A stretch of DNA of 64,000 nt from Boesenbergia rotunda (Eukaryota; Streptophyta; Magnoliopsida; Zingiberales; Zingiberaceae), in NCBI GenBank assembly GCA_024364735.1, contig JAGFNQ010001617.1, forward strand, positions 62,001 through 126,000, in the 5' to 3' direction. Each line of letters starts with the position of its first letter. Within the stretch, counting starts at the first letter, position 1. A program made the translations under genes and the position numbers. Under the pieces are notes generated by a model. That model saw nothing but the letters and a program-made list of their open reading frames with translations, made no database searches and was not told where the DNA came from. Positions 12,093-22,657 of the stretch are shown here, in pieces.

Positions 12093-12598
12093 AAGTCCAG
12101 AGAACATGCTCCCTTGCCCTCTCTGACTCAGTCTGGTCCGAAGAACGAGCTACCGAGCCTTCTCTGTCTTATCCCGATCCAGAGAACGAGCTACCGAGCC
12201 CTCTCTGACCAGAGTCCGAAAAATGAGCTACCGAGCCCTCTCCGACTCATCCTGGTCCAGAGAACGAGCTACTGAGCCCTCTCTGACCAGAGTCCAGAGA
12301 ACGAGCTACCGAGCCCTCTCGACTCATCTCGGTCCAGAGAACGAGCTACCGAGCCCTCCCTGACCAGATCCGGAGAACGAGCTACCGAGCCCTCTCCGAC
12401 TCATCTCGGTCCAGAGAACGAGCTACCGATCCCTCTCTGACCAGAGTCCGGAGAACGAGCTACGAGCCCTCTCCGACTCATCTTGGTCCAGTGAACGAGC
12501 TACCAAGCCCTCTCTGACCAGAGTCCGGAGAACGAGCTACCGAGCCCTCTCTGACTCATCTCGGTCTAGAGAACGAGCTATCGAGCCCTCTCTGACCA
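12093..12598. repeat. Alternating 41/37-bp tandem array in 5' LTR
   Basis: Same core (GAGAACGAGCTACCGAGCCC) and alternating tails as at 2424-3641, but only about 0.5 kb. The two LTRs have therefore changed copy number since insertion. Confidence 0.85.
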
Positions 12599-12739
12599 GT
12601 ACACTTAATCCGAACCTAACTATCTGATCTCAATTCTCACTCAACCGAACTTAAATCGGTGTCAATATCAAATCAACAATCAAGTCAGACTGCATCAACA
12701 ACGAGATGGTAGGATCTTCAAACAATTATACTGTGACTT

Positions 12740-12744
12740 GAAGT
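12740..12744. other. Target-site duplication GAAGT (left)
   Basis: GAAGT precedes the outer nested element and is repeated at 30858-30862 directly after it. The exact match fixes both ends of the 18.1-kb nest. Confidence 0.9.
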
Positions 12745-13146
12745 TGATGGATCGTTTATGGTGTGCTAGAGGGGGTGAATAGCACTTTTTCGGATCTTGG
12801 ATCTCTACAAAGTCGTTAGCGCAACGGAAACAATAATATGCAAAGTAAACAAGACATAAAATACTGCTAACACCTTGATTTACTTGGTATCCACCCCGGT
12901 CGGGTGACTAATCCAAGAATCCTTCAGTGGATCAACCCCCTGAAAACCTCCGGCTAGATCTGTCGCTCCTTGTGCGTGGAGAAACCTCGCCACAACACCT
13001 TGAACGCTCTCTGATCACAGTAGACTACTAACTTACTTTACCCAAGCAAGTTTCGTCAAGAAACTCAGCCACCACGAAGTCCTCTTTAAATAGGACTCGG
13101 GGCTGATTTCTCGCTACCAATCGACTGCCCCCAGGGCAGTCGACTG
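12745..13146 (-). repeat. 3' LTR of outer element, part 1
   Basis: Matches 29930-30330 of the partner LTR and is broken at 13146 within the GTCGACTG palindrome by the plus-strand insertion. The remaining part resumes at 18199. It contains a TATA-like CTATTTAAAG (minus strand, about 13084-13093) and the U5 hairpin. Confidence 0.9.
12763..12785 (-). promoter_or_regulatory. U5-end hairpin of outer element 3' LTR
   Basis: Arms GTGCTA/TAGCAC with a loop containing GAGGGGGTGAA, 18 nt inside the LTR end. The partner LTR (29948-29972) has one arm mutated (TAACAC). Confidence 0.6.
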
Positions 13147-13937
13147 TGTTGAGGCAATCTAAGGTCCGGAGTGACCTTATGTTTTGATGTTTGGGCAAAG
13201 GGTTTTAGTTAGATTTTCCCTTGTGTACTAATATGGGTATGTGAGTGTGCAGGTTGTACAGGTTTACACATATTGACTTGGCTGGACGGCTTCGATATGG
13301 TGAAGGGTTGCATGGAGACAAGATGGAGGCTTGTGTGCACCCGAGGGACCTGATATAGCAGGGATGATGAGCCGAGGGGCATGGACTTCGAGGCGTACGT
13401 GAAGGATGGCATGGAGACAAGCTGGAGGCTTGTGTGCATCCGAGGGACGAGGGCCGAAGATGAAGAGGGTGCGAAGGCAATAGTCAAGGCTGCTGGTGAA
13501 GAGTCAGCTAAGGCAAGGGACAAGAGCCGAGGGAAGATGACTCCAAGGGCAAGCTGAGAAGTGGACTTCAAATGGCACACGTGAAGGGTGACATGGAGGC
13601 AGGTCGAGGATTTGCGTGCGCATCCGAGGGACGATAGCTGGTGGAAGAGGACTTCAAGGAGCAAGCTAAGGGAGAATGCTTGAAGGCACATGTCGACGAG
13701 GGTAAAGAGAGTGAGGAAGAGTGTTTGTAGAGGCTGGGCAGTCGACTGGTGTTATAACAGTCGACTGCCAGCGCAAACAGAAACTTACAGTAGGTTCTAG
13801 ACCCTGGGCCAGTCGACTGGTAGCGGCTGGTGAGCTGGCAGAATTCGAACGTCGGGGCTATCAACGGTCGAATTTGGCTGGCACCAGTCGACTGCCCTGG
13901 GGGCAGTCGACTGGTAGCGAGGGTTTCAGCCCGAGTC

Positions 13938-13947
13938 CTATTTAAAG
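13938..13947 (+). promoter_or_regulatory. TATA-like box in 5' LTR
   Basis: CTATTTAAAG about 340 nt before the LTR end, in a block also conserved in the opposite-strand outer LTRs (13084-13093 and about 30270-30280). It is repeated at 17844-17853 in the 3' LTR. It probably drives gag transcription. Confidence 0.55.
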
Positions 13948-14246
13948 AGGACTTCGTGGTAGCTGAGATTTTTGACGAAACTTGCTTGGATAGGGCAAGT
14001 TAGTAGTCGTGTATACTCAGGAAGTGTCCTTGGTGTTGTGGCGAGGTTTCTCCACCCATAAGGAGTGACAAGTTCTAGCCGGAGGTTATCCGGGGATTGA
14101 TCCACCGACGGATTGTTGGATTAGTCACCCGACCGGGGTGGATACCAACTAAAATCGCCGTGTTAGCATTGGTTAGTGATTTTATTATTGTTTTACTATT
14201 ATTTCCGCTATGCAAACTAACCGTGTAGGAACAAGAATTCGGCAAA

Positions 14247-14271
14247 ACGCTATTCACCCCCCATCTAGCGT
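14247..14271 (+). promoter_or_regulatory. U5-end hairpin, nested plus-strand element
   Basis: Arms ACGCTA/TAGCGT with loop TTCACCCCCCATC, 18 nt from the LTR end. It is repeated at 18153-18175 in the 3' LTR with one C fewer in the run and a slightly shorter loop. Confidence 0.6.
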
Positions 14272-14290
14272 ACGACATCGATCCTTACAA

Positions 14291-14302
14291 TTGGTATCAG
14301 AG
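14291..14302 (+). promoter_or_regulatory. Primer-binding site (initiator-Met-tRNA type)
   Basis: TTGGTATCAGAG one base after the LTR end, followed by T instead of the usual C. Confidence 0.85.
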
Positions 14303-14359
14303 TGAAGGACCGCTCTTGATCGGACTAACCGCCGAGGGAGCACACGCTAGAGGAAGAAC

Positions 14360-16030
14360 ATGGAAGGAGAGGGTCCGCTAGGATGGGATATCCGGATTCC
14401 ACCTTCGTATGACCGCGACGATTTCGCATATTGGAAAGGTAAAATGTCATATTTTCTAATGACTAATATTGAAGATTGGATGTGTATAGAAATAGGCTTC
14501 GAGTCTCCCAAGGACAAGAAAGGAAGGACTCTTAAGAAGAAGAAGTGGACCGATGAGCAAATTCATCAATCCGAAGTCAATAACAAGATAATCGAAATGT
14601 TAATCAATTTGATACCTAATGACATTTTGGGTAGGATTGGTGAGTATAGGGATGCTAAGGAATTGTGGAGCAAGCTAGTAGCATTCCATGAAAACCCTAC
14701 ACAAGCAGAAGAAGAGCCAAAGGAAATGGATTCAGTGGACCAAGAAAAAGAAAAAGAAACGGAAGTGTCAACATCCGAAGAGGAAGAAGCGTCCACATCC
14801 TCAAGTAAAGGAGAAGAAGAAAGTGAGAGGGCATCCACTTCAAGAGAAGATGAGGAAACATCAATTTCAAAAATTGAGAGGGAGGAGAGACCCTCATCAA
14901 TCCCGGATCAAGAGAAAGCATCCACCCCTTCCAAGGTTGAAGAAGTTAACCTAGCCTCCACCTCCACCAAAGCAAAGAAGAAAGAGCACATCACATGCTT
15001 TGGGTGCAATGAAAAGGGGCACTATAAGGATAAGTGACCAAAAGGTAAAGAGGAGGTAATTCCTAAACCCAAGTCCTTTCAATTTAAATCTAATATGGGT
15101 TGTAGGAATGGAGAAGCCCAAGCTAAGAAGAAGAGAATTAGATGCTTCACGTGTGGAGAGCTAGGACACTACCACACGAGGTGCCCAAGGAGTAACGAAT
15201 TCAAGAAGATGGAGCATCTAAGAAGATGGGAAAAAGAGGAAAGGAAGAGACAAAGCTCACAACATGGAGGGACTCAAAAGATAAGGAAGGTAATTCCTAA
15301 CCTTAAATTTAAATGCAATTCAAATTTAAATTCCTCCATGAATGTTAAAGATAATGCAAATCATTCATCCATGCATGCTAGAATACATCAAAATTGCTTA
15401 CTTGTGCATAATCATGGTTTCAAATATAATGTTAGGAATAGGGATAACAAGGTAGGTCAAAACCTTAACAAAAGCATACATCATGATAGACCTAGGACCT
15501 TTGTATCTAAGGATCATGACACTAATTCCAAGAAGGGAAGGAATGTGCCTAGAAAGGAAGGTAGGTCTAGAAATGTCCAAAGTGGACATATGGATTCTAG
15601 GTTTAGGAACCTAGAAAGGGAAAATCAAGTTTTAAGGGAAAAGCTTGATAGGTTAGAGAAAACCCTAGAGAGATTCACTATTGGATCTAAGGGTTTAGAT
15701 ATGGTGTTGGGTGGTTTAAACCGCACCAATGATAGATCGGGGTTGGGATACCGATCTAAGAACTCCCATGCCAAGGGAAAGAAATATGCTAGGGTAGCAT
15801 ATGATTATGGCAAGAAGGGGGAGGGCAAAAATGGAAAAGGGGTGTCATTTAATGGAAAAAGAAATGACTTAACCAAAGACAAGGTGTCTAAGGTTAAGAG
15901 GGTTGAGTTTGTAGGCCAAGAGTCACCGAAGGTACATCGGTGTGGCCTAGTAATGGTTGAGTCACCTAGGGAGATGGCTAGGGCTAAGAGCTCTAGGGGG
16001 AGCTCTAGGAGCCTTTGGGATATATGGTGA
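14360..16030 (+). pseudogene. gag: gag of nested plus-strand element (one in-frame stop)
   Basis: Begins at 14360 with MEGEGPLGWDIRIPPSYDRD, 58 nt past the primer site. The N-terminal UBN2-type domain contains DDFAYWKGKMSYFL. A long Glu/Ser-rich acidic tract follows (about 14700-14950), then CCHC knuckle 1 (CFGCNEKGHYKDK, where the last Cys codon position is a TGA stop at 15035-15037), CCHC knuckle 2 (CFTCGELGHYHTRC, about 15140-15183), a basic Lys/Asn-rich stretch, and a coiled coil (LERENQVLREKLDRLEKTLE, about 15610-15670) leading to SGLGYRSK. The frame ends at 16030, where a Sirevirus would continue into protease; here non-coding sequence follows. The second part re-opens in the same frame after the stop. 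It is the likely particle coat of a pol-less element. Confidence 0.85.
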
Positions 16031-17033
16031 ATGGACTTTGGGAGGGGTGCTCCTAAAGGTCTAGATGGACCATGGAATGTGGCAAAAGAATTGGAGACGG
16101 ACTTGAGTCTCAATTCTTGTGTTTTGACATGGTGTTGTTAAGTTTCATGCATGAAAATATGACATTGGGGTCATAGTGCATGAAAATTGGTTTTTGATGT
16201 GTTATTGCCATGAAAATCAATGCTAGGGATGCATTGTGGGGTGGCATGGGCAAAGACATTAAGAGGAAATCAAAACTAGGACTTTAGGTCAAGGTTTGAT
16301 TGAAGTTTTTGGCTAGTTTTGGGTTTTGTGTCAAACTTGGGAATGGTGATAGATACATTTTGGAATGTATTTTTTTCCAAGTAGATATGGGTACCACAAA
16401 CCTCTCCACAAAATTTGAGAATTTTTGGAGATTTGTGGAATTTTTGGCGCATTTCTGAATTTCGTCAGAAATGCTGAAATTTCAGACTTTCAAAGTATCA
16501 ATCGACTGCCATTTTGGCAGTCGACTGGTCAAGGCTGATTTTTGTATCAGCAGCTAGTTTGGGGACCAAATGGTGCAAAACAAGTGTATGGGGGGCTAGT
16601 ACACATTGTTTATGGTCATTGGGGATTGAAAGAACCAATAATTGGGATATTGTTGGGTTCTTTTTGATGTTAGGCAAAGGGGGAGAAGTGTTGGGTTTAA
16701 GTTGGGAAACCAAACAGTCCTTTGCTAGAAACCCTAAGTTTAGGGGGAGCTAAGATTAAGGGGGAGCATGGTTTCTCCGTTCTTGGCGTAAGGGGAACCT
16801 TGGAGAGGTTCTTAAAAAGCCTTTGTAAGTCCAATGCAGGGGGAGCTTGGGAGAAGCCTTAAAAAGCCCGGTTTGGTGAAAATTCCTAACTTGGAGGGTT
16901 AGGTGTGGGATGCCTTGGGATAGGATCCATGTATGCATTGCATATGCATTTATTTAGCATTGTTTTTGCTATTCTTTATTACTATTTGTTTCCCTAACTT
17001 AAACGCATTGCCAAACATCAAAAAGGGGGAGAT
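16031..17033 (+). other. 3' non-coding region with multiple polypurine tracts
   Basis: About 1 kb with no coding frame. Purine tracts of the form AGGGGGAG occur near 16676, 16741, 16761, 16838 and finally AAAAAGGGGGAGA at 17020-17032, next to the 3' LTR. One 19-bp hairpin CCTAAC...GTTAGG lies at 16885-16903. A CAGTCGACTG-type pair is at about 16500-16528. Confidence 0.8.
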
Positions 17034-18193
17034 TGTTGAGGCAATCTAAGGTCCGGAGTGACCTTATGTTTTGATGTTTGGGCAAAGGGTTTAAGTTAGG
17101 TTTTCCCTTGTGTACTAATATGGGTATGTGAGTGTGCAGGTTGTACAGGTTTACACATATTGACTTGGCTGGACGGCTTCGGTATGGTGAAGGGTTGCAT
17201 GGAGACAAGCTGGAGGCTTGTGTGCACCCGAGAGACCTGATATAGCAGGGATGATGAGCCGAGGGGCATGGACTTCGAGGCGTACGTGAAGGATGGCATG
17301 GAGACAAGCTGGAGGCTTGTGTGCATCCGAGGGACGAGGGCCGAAGATGAAGAGGGTGCGAAGGCAATAGTCAAGGCTGCTGGTGAAGAGTCAGCTAAGG
17401 CAAGGGACAAGAGCCGAGGGAAGATGACTCCAAGGGCAAGCTGAGAAGTGGACTTCAAATGGCATACGTGAAGGGTGACATGGAGGCAGGTCGAGGATTT
17501 GTGTGCGCATCCGAGGGATGATAGCCGGTGGAAGAGGACTTCAAGGAGCAAGCCAAGGGAGAATGCTTGAAGGTACATGTCGACGAGGGTAAAGAGAGTG
17601 AGGAAGAGTGTTTGTAGAGGTTGGGCAATCGACTGGTGTTATAACAGTCGACTGCCAGCGCAAACAGAAACTCACAGTAGGTTCTGGACCCTGGGCCAGT
17701 CGACTGCCATTTTGGCAGTCGACTGGTAGCGGCTGGTGAGCTGGCAGAATTTGAACGTTGGGGCTGTTAACGGTCGAGTTTGGCTGGCACCAGTCAACTG
17801 CCCTGGGGGCAGTCGACTGGTAGCGAGGGTTTCAGCCCGAGTCCTATTTAAAGAGGACTTCGTGGTGGCTGAGATTTTTGACGAAACTTGCTTGGATAGG
17901 GCAAGTTAGTAGTCGTGTATACTCACGAAGTGTCCTTGGTGTTGTTGCGAGGTTTCTCCACCCATAAGGAGCGACAAGTTCTAGCCGGAGGTTATCCGGG
18001 GATTGATCCACCGACGGATTGTTGGATTAGTCACCCGACCGATGTGGATACCAACTAAAATCGCCGTGTTAGCATTGGTTAGTGATTTTATTATTGTTTT
18101 ACTATTATTTTCACTGTGCAAACTAACCGTGTAGGAACAAGAATTCGGCGAAACGCTATTCACCCCCTCTAGCGTACGACATCGATCCTTACA
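17034..18193 (+). repeat. 3' LTR of nested plus-strand element
   Basis: 1160 bp, TGTTGAGG...CTTACA. It follows the polypurine tract directly. It differs from the 5' LTR by scattered substitutions and small indels, so the insertion is fairly young. Confidence 0.92.
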
Positions 18194-18198
18194 AACTG

Positions 18199-18707
18199 GT
18201 GCCAGCCAAATTCGACCGTTGACACTCCCAACGTTCGAATTTGCCAGCTCACCGGCCACCTACCAGTCGACTACCCCCAGGGCAGTCGACTGGTCGCTAG
18301 CTGAATCCCTTCCCGAGTACATTCACACAACACTCGACCCTCACGACTCGACTGACTCCTCCTCCGCAGCCTCGACTGTTGCTTTCGCGCCCTCTTAATC
18401 TTCGGCTCCCGTCCCTCGGATGCACGCAAGCCTCCAGCTTGCCTCCATGCCATCCTTCACGCATGCCTCGAAGTCCGCGGCCATCAACTCATCGTCCCTG
18501 CACTCCAAGGTCCCTCAGATACGCACACAAGCCTCCATGCCATCCTTCACCGTACTGAGGCCGTCCAGTCAAGTCCATATGCGTACCTGTACAACCTGCA
18601 CACTCAACATACGCATATCAAATACACAAGGGTAAACCCAACTTAAACCCTTTGCCCAAACATCAAAATGGTCACACCGGACCATCTTAGGGCCGATTGC
18701 TCCAACA
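18199..18707 (-). repeat. 3' LTR of outer element, part 2
   Basis: Continues the outer LTR after the insertion, matching 30335-30857 of its partner, and ends TCCAACA next to the minus-strand polypurine tract. It contains two more GTCGACTG sites (18267-18295). Confidence 0.9.
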
Positions 18708-20687
18708 ATCTCCCTCTTTTTGATATTTGGCAATCTGTTTAAGTTAGGAAAGCAAGATAGTAGTAAGTAGCAAAAACCATGCTAAATGAATGCATATGCA
18801 ATGCATAACTGGATCCTATCCCAAGGCATCCCACACCTAACTCTCCAAGTTAGGAATTTTACACCTAGCCCTCCAAGCTAGGAATTTCACCACCTAACCT
18901 TCCAAGTTAGGATTTTTCCACACCTAACCCTCCAAGTTAGGAATTTTCCCACCTAGCCCTCCAAGCTAGGATTTTTCCACACAAACCGGGTTTTTTAAAG
19001 CTTCTTCCAAGCTTCCCCTACATTGGACTTACAAAGACTTTTTAAGAACCTCTCCAAGGTTCCCCTTACGCCAAGAAGGGAGCAATCATGCTTCCCCTTA
19101 AGCTTAGCTCCCCCTAAACCTAGGGTTTCTAGCAAAGGTATTAGTTTCCCACTTAAACCCAATATTTCTCCCCCTTTGCCACACATCAAAAAGAACCCAA
19201 AAATATCCCAATTATTGGTTCTTAACATCCCCAATGACCCTAAACACAGTGTACTAGGCCCCCATACACTGGTTCCTTGTCATTTGGACTCCAAACCAGC
19301 TGCTGATACACAAATCAGCCTCTGGCAGTCGACTGGCAACAGTGTCAGTCGACTGATACGCCTAAAATCTGATTTTCTGGCCGAATTTCAGAAACGCGCC
19401 AGAAATTCCACAAATTTCCAAAAATTTCCAAACTTCGTGGACAACTTTGTGGAACCTATACCTACTTGGGAAAAATACATCTACCCATGTATCTATCACC
19501 ATTCCCAAGTTTGACACAAAACCCAAAAATTTCAAAATGAAAATCAAGGCAACTAGGAGGCAACCTCTCCCTTTACCCACGCCTTCTCCCAATTTTCATT
19601 TTTCCCAGGCTAAGTTCTACCCAACTTAACCTCCTAAACACCATGTTGAGTTATCCCCAACCCAACATCCGAGTTCTTCCCCTTTTGGACACCATTAAGG
19701 CTTGCTCCCAAGCAACCTTTCTTCTAGTGTCAATTAGAACTCTACAAAGCCTAAAATATTCTAAAGTTTGCAAACACACTTGCTTGGATATACCCTATCT
19801 TAGAAAAATATGATATCATGAAAATATCAAGTGTGTTTGACTTTTGGTACACATCTAAATTCCTTAAAAGATTTGGCATTTTGAAATCAAGTCATTATTC
19901 CTTGTGTTTGCCTCTTCTAACCCTTTCAAATTGACACAAGGAATTGTCCTCAAATCTAAGGTTCATCCATAATTCCAAGTGTTTCTGAAAAACCCTTCAG
20001 AAATTACTTATTAACACTCTGCCCAGACCACCAGTCGACTGCCCCCATGGGCAGTCGACTGCCAAACTTCACAGAAAGTTTTCGAGCTGATAACAGTCGA
20101 CTGCCCAAATGGGCAGTCGACTGCCACCTGAATTTCAGGTTTTTCAGCCAACTTTCAAAAATGCCCTAAAAATTCTACAAATCTCCAAAAAATATGAAAT
20201 TCTATGGAGAGATTTGTGAAGCCAATATCTACTTGGGAAAAATATGTTTCCAAATAAATGTACTCCAAATCCCAAGATTGGCAGGAAATCCTACTTCTTC
20301 TAAAAAGTATCAAATGAGCTCATCCTAAAAGTGCTAATTCTCACTTCTCTTCAATGCATCCACTTCTTTTTCTTTTCTTGATGAGGTGGAGGACCTCTCA
20401 CTTTCTTCTTCCATTTCACTTGAGGAGGTAGATGATTCTTCTTCCTTTTTCTCCTCTTCTTGGGCTCTGATACCACTTCTTCTTGATCATAACTCATTTA
20501 TATCATTGAATTATATGGTGTTCCACCATTAAACCTCAATTTTATGAATTTTAACCCTCTTTTCACCTTTTTCTCCCTAAATTCTCATTTTAATGTGCCA
20601 AAATCTACGAGTAAGACTTATCCAAGTCTTCCAACCTTTTTGGCATATTTCACCTAATTTCCTAAGGGAGAAACTTTTGAGATCCAT
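18708..20687 (-). other. 3' non-coding region of outer element with polypurine tracts
   Basis: The main polypurine tract (minus strand, AAAAAGAGGGAGAT) lies at 18708-18723. Further minus-strand purine tracts are near 19107 and 19168. The region includes the five hairpin repeats at 18836-18970, CAGTCGACTG-type pairs at 19326-19352, 20034-20062 and 20095-20122, and no credible frame. Plus-strand frames here are antisense. Confidence 0.75.
18836..18970. repeat. Five 19-bp hairpin units, about 29-bp period
   Basis: Units at 18836, 18864, 18893, 18923 and 18952. Three have arms CCTAAC/GTTAGG and two have CCTAGC/GCTAGG, around a CTCCAA-type loop, so both arms change together. The related element has a single copy at 16885-16903. 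Confidence 0.75.
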
Positions 20688-21128
20688 CTACCATGGACCC
20701 CAAAGGCTTCTAGAGCTCCCCCTTGAGCTCTTAGCCTTAGCCACCTCCCTAGATGACTCAATCCATACTAGACCACACCGGTGTGCCACTGGTGACTCTT
20801 GGCCTACAAAATTGACCTTTTTAACCTTGGACACCTTGCTCTTGGTTAGGTCACTCTTTTTACCCTTGGATGGCATCCCCTTGCCATCCTTGGACCTTCC
20901 CTCCTTACTAAGATTGTATGTTTTCCCAACATACTTCTTTCCATTGCCCTTGGAGGTCTTAGATCGGTACCCCAATCCCGATCTATCATAGTTGGGTTTG
21001 ATGCTACCCAACACCATGTCTAAGCCCATAGATCCAACCGTGAATCTTTCTAGAGCTTTTTCTAATGTATCAAGTCTTGCCCTCAAGGCTTGATTTTCTC
21101 TTTCTAGGCCTTGAACCCTAGAGTCCAT
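20688..21128 (-). pseudogene. gag: gag C-terminal part of outer element
   Basis: A 146-residue frame that begins MDSRVQGLERENQALR (coiled coil), continues through SGLGYRSKTSKGNGKK and ends KAKSSRGSSRSLWGPW. It matches the C-terminal part of gag in the plus-strand nested element (about 15590-16030). Its upstream half lies at 28642-29856, separated by the 7.5-kb insertion at 21134-28647. No protease follows. Confidence 0.88.
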
Positions 21129-21133
21129 ATGTC
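21129..21133. other. Target-site duplication ATGTC (left)
   Basis: ATGTC at 21129-21133 is repeated exactly at 28648-28652, just outside the nested element. Confidence 0.95.
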
Positions 21134-22657
21134 TGTTGGATCGAGAGAAACGATAAAGGGGGGGTGAATATCGTTAACGTTTTTCGGAAAAACTTAGAGC
21201 AAGTACGCAACGAAAATTAAGAAAACAAAATCACACAGAGACACGATCAATTTTACTTGGTTCGGAGCCTGGGTCGACTTCTACTCCAATGCCCACAGTC
21301 GTTGACCGTTTACTGAGGGCAATTTTATAATCGCGCAAAGATTCTTACAAAAGATTACAGTTCTAGTACAGTAGTAGTATAACGGAAATAAAAAATTAGT
21401 TCTTCGTTATCGACGTCCGATATGGGATGTTTTCTCGGAGCAGAGGGACGTCGTCGGCGCTTTCGTGTCGAGTTGGAAGGTTTCTGGAGCGAAGCCCAGG
21501 AGCAGAAGAACGTTACGGCGTTGGAAGATGTGTTGCTCTGAAGCCTTGGTCCGAGGGTCTTTTTATAGTACCTGGGGGCGCCCCCCCCCCCCCCCCCCCC
21601 ACGTGTCGGTCGATCCACTTCCTTCTCGGTCAACTTTGATCCCTTAAAACTCGGGATCATGCTTTGACCGGGGCGCCCGGAACGCTGGGGGCGCCCGGAT
21701 TGACCGGGTCAAAGTCTTATCCTCTTGGCTTCGCTGGAGCTGCTTCGGTAGCTTTACCTGGGGGCGCCCGGAGCGCTGGGGGTGCCCGGGAGCAACGGGG
21801 GCGCCCGGAAGCACGGGGGCGCCCGGGACAGTAGCTGCAGAAGCAGTGCTTTGCTTCATGTGTTTTGTGTTCACCTTGGGGGCGCCCGGGACACTCCGGG
21901 CGCCCTGGTCAGCTGTTGCCTCATTCCTTTGAGGCTCTCTGAGCTGCAGACACTCGTTCCTTCAGTCCTGCATCCAGGGTTAGTCCAAAACACCATAAAA
22001 CAATAAGATATTAGTTTATACAACCTTAGCTGTCTTGGTTCTGACTTTGGGCCTCCAAAATGGAGCCCTAGGTCGAACCGACGCCTACTGTTCCCTCGTC
22101 GGGGAACACGTCCTCACCTACTCCTCTCGGGAGAATGTACCTGATGCCAACCGGCTCCTCCGGTTGGACTTTTGCCTAGCGGTCCTTCGCCAGGTCTTGG
22201 ATACCAAGCTGTCCTTCGCCCAGTGCCTAGCATTCCTTCGCCAGGTCTTTGATGACTAGCAGCCCTTCGCTAGTTGCCTAGCAGTCCTTCTCCAGGTCTT
22301 TGATGACTAGCATCCCTTCGCTAGTTGCCTAGCAGTCCTTCGCTAGGACTTGGTGACTAGCAGCCCTTCTCTAGATGTCTAGCAGTCCTTCGCTAGGACT
22401 TGGTGACTAGCAGCCCTTCGCTAGTTGCCTAGCAGTCCTTCGCTAGGACTTGGTGACTAGCATCCCTTCGCTAGTTGCCTAGCAGTCCTTCGCTAGGGCT
22501 TTGTATCTTGGCATTCCTTCGCCAGGTGCCTAGTAGCCCTTCGCTAGGACTTTGTTTCTGCACACTCAAGTAACTTTATTAGATCACAAATAAACTTAAC
22601 TTTGAATCCTTTGCCAATATCAAAACAAGGTTCGATATGGTGCTTTCTGCACCAACA
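21134..22657 (-). repeat. 3' LTR of second nested element
   Basis: 1524 bp, TGTTGGATCG...CACCAACA on the plus strand. It contains GGGGGCGCCCGG-type palindromes (21574-21905), a TATA-like box (minus strand, near 21551), the U5 hairpin at 21149-21175 (arms AACGATA/TATCGTT) and the CTAGC-type tandem array at about 22175-22545. A run of 22 C at about 21580-21600 replaces sequence seen in the partner LTR. Confidence 0.92.
22170..22550. repeat. CCTAGC...GCTAGG tandem hairpin array
   Basis: Repeats of CCTAGCAGTCCTTCGCTAGG and CTAGCAGCCCTTCGCTAG alternate, each able to fold on itself. The same array is in the partner LTR (about 28210-28550) and in the solo LTR at 54696-56287. Confidence 0.8.

Larger units (their letters stand above)
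1326..12700 (-). mobile_element. Sirevirus-type Ty1/copia retrotransposon, nearly full length
   Basis: Read on the minus strand, the order is 5' LTR (12700-10748), initiator-Met-tRNA-type primer-binding site, gag, protease, integrase, RT, RNase H, an extra downstream frame, and 3' LTR (gap to 1326). Copia domain order, a long gag with one CCHC knuckle and an acidic coiled-coil tail, and an extra frame after pol are Sirevirus hallmarks. Both LTRs start TGTTAGGATC on the plus strand. Several in-frame stops and at least one frameshift make it non-autonomous now. The 5-bp flanks (1321-1325 CACTC and 12701-12705 ACGAG) do not match, so no target duplication is visible. The gap at 3642-3959 hides the inner end of the 3' LTR. 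Confidence 0.85.
10748..12700 (-). repeat. 5' LTR of the Sirevirus
   Basis: 1953 bp, TGTTAGGATC...CATCAACA on the plus strand, so the element-sense ends are TGTTG...TAACA. It contains the U5 hairpin, a GATCGGTC palindrome cluster and a tandem array (about 12093-12598) shorter than that of the 3' LTR. It abuts the primer-binding site. Confidence 0.85.
13147..14289 (+). repeat. 5' LTR of nested plus-strand element
   Basis: 1143 bp, TGTTGAGG...CTTACA. It contains several CAGTCGACTG palindromes (about 13738-13915), a TATA-like box and the U5 hairpin. Confidence 0.92.
13147..18193 (+). mobile_element. Nested gag-only Sirevirus-like element (plus strand)
   Basis: 5047 bp. The LTRs are 13147-14289 and 17034-18193, and are very similar. 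A primer-binding site follows the first LTR and a polypurine tract precedes the second. The only coding sequence is gag (14360-16030); there is no pol. It is flanked by GACTG (13142-13146) and AACTG (18194-18198), a 5-bp duplication with one mismatch. The empty site can be read directly in the partner LTR near 30327-30340. It inserted, in opposite orientation, into the LTR of its own relative. Confidence 0.92.

Noticed and set aside
13205..13691. Minus-strand frames of 90-160 codons in the LTR (repeated near 17000-17578)
   Set aside because: They lie antisense within LTRs of the plus-strand element and repeat only because the LTR repeats.
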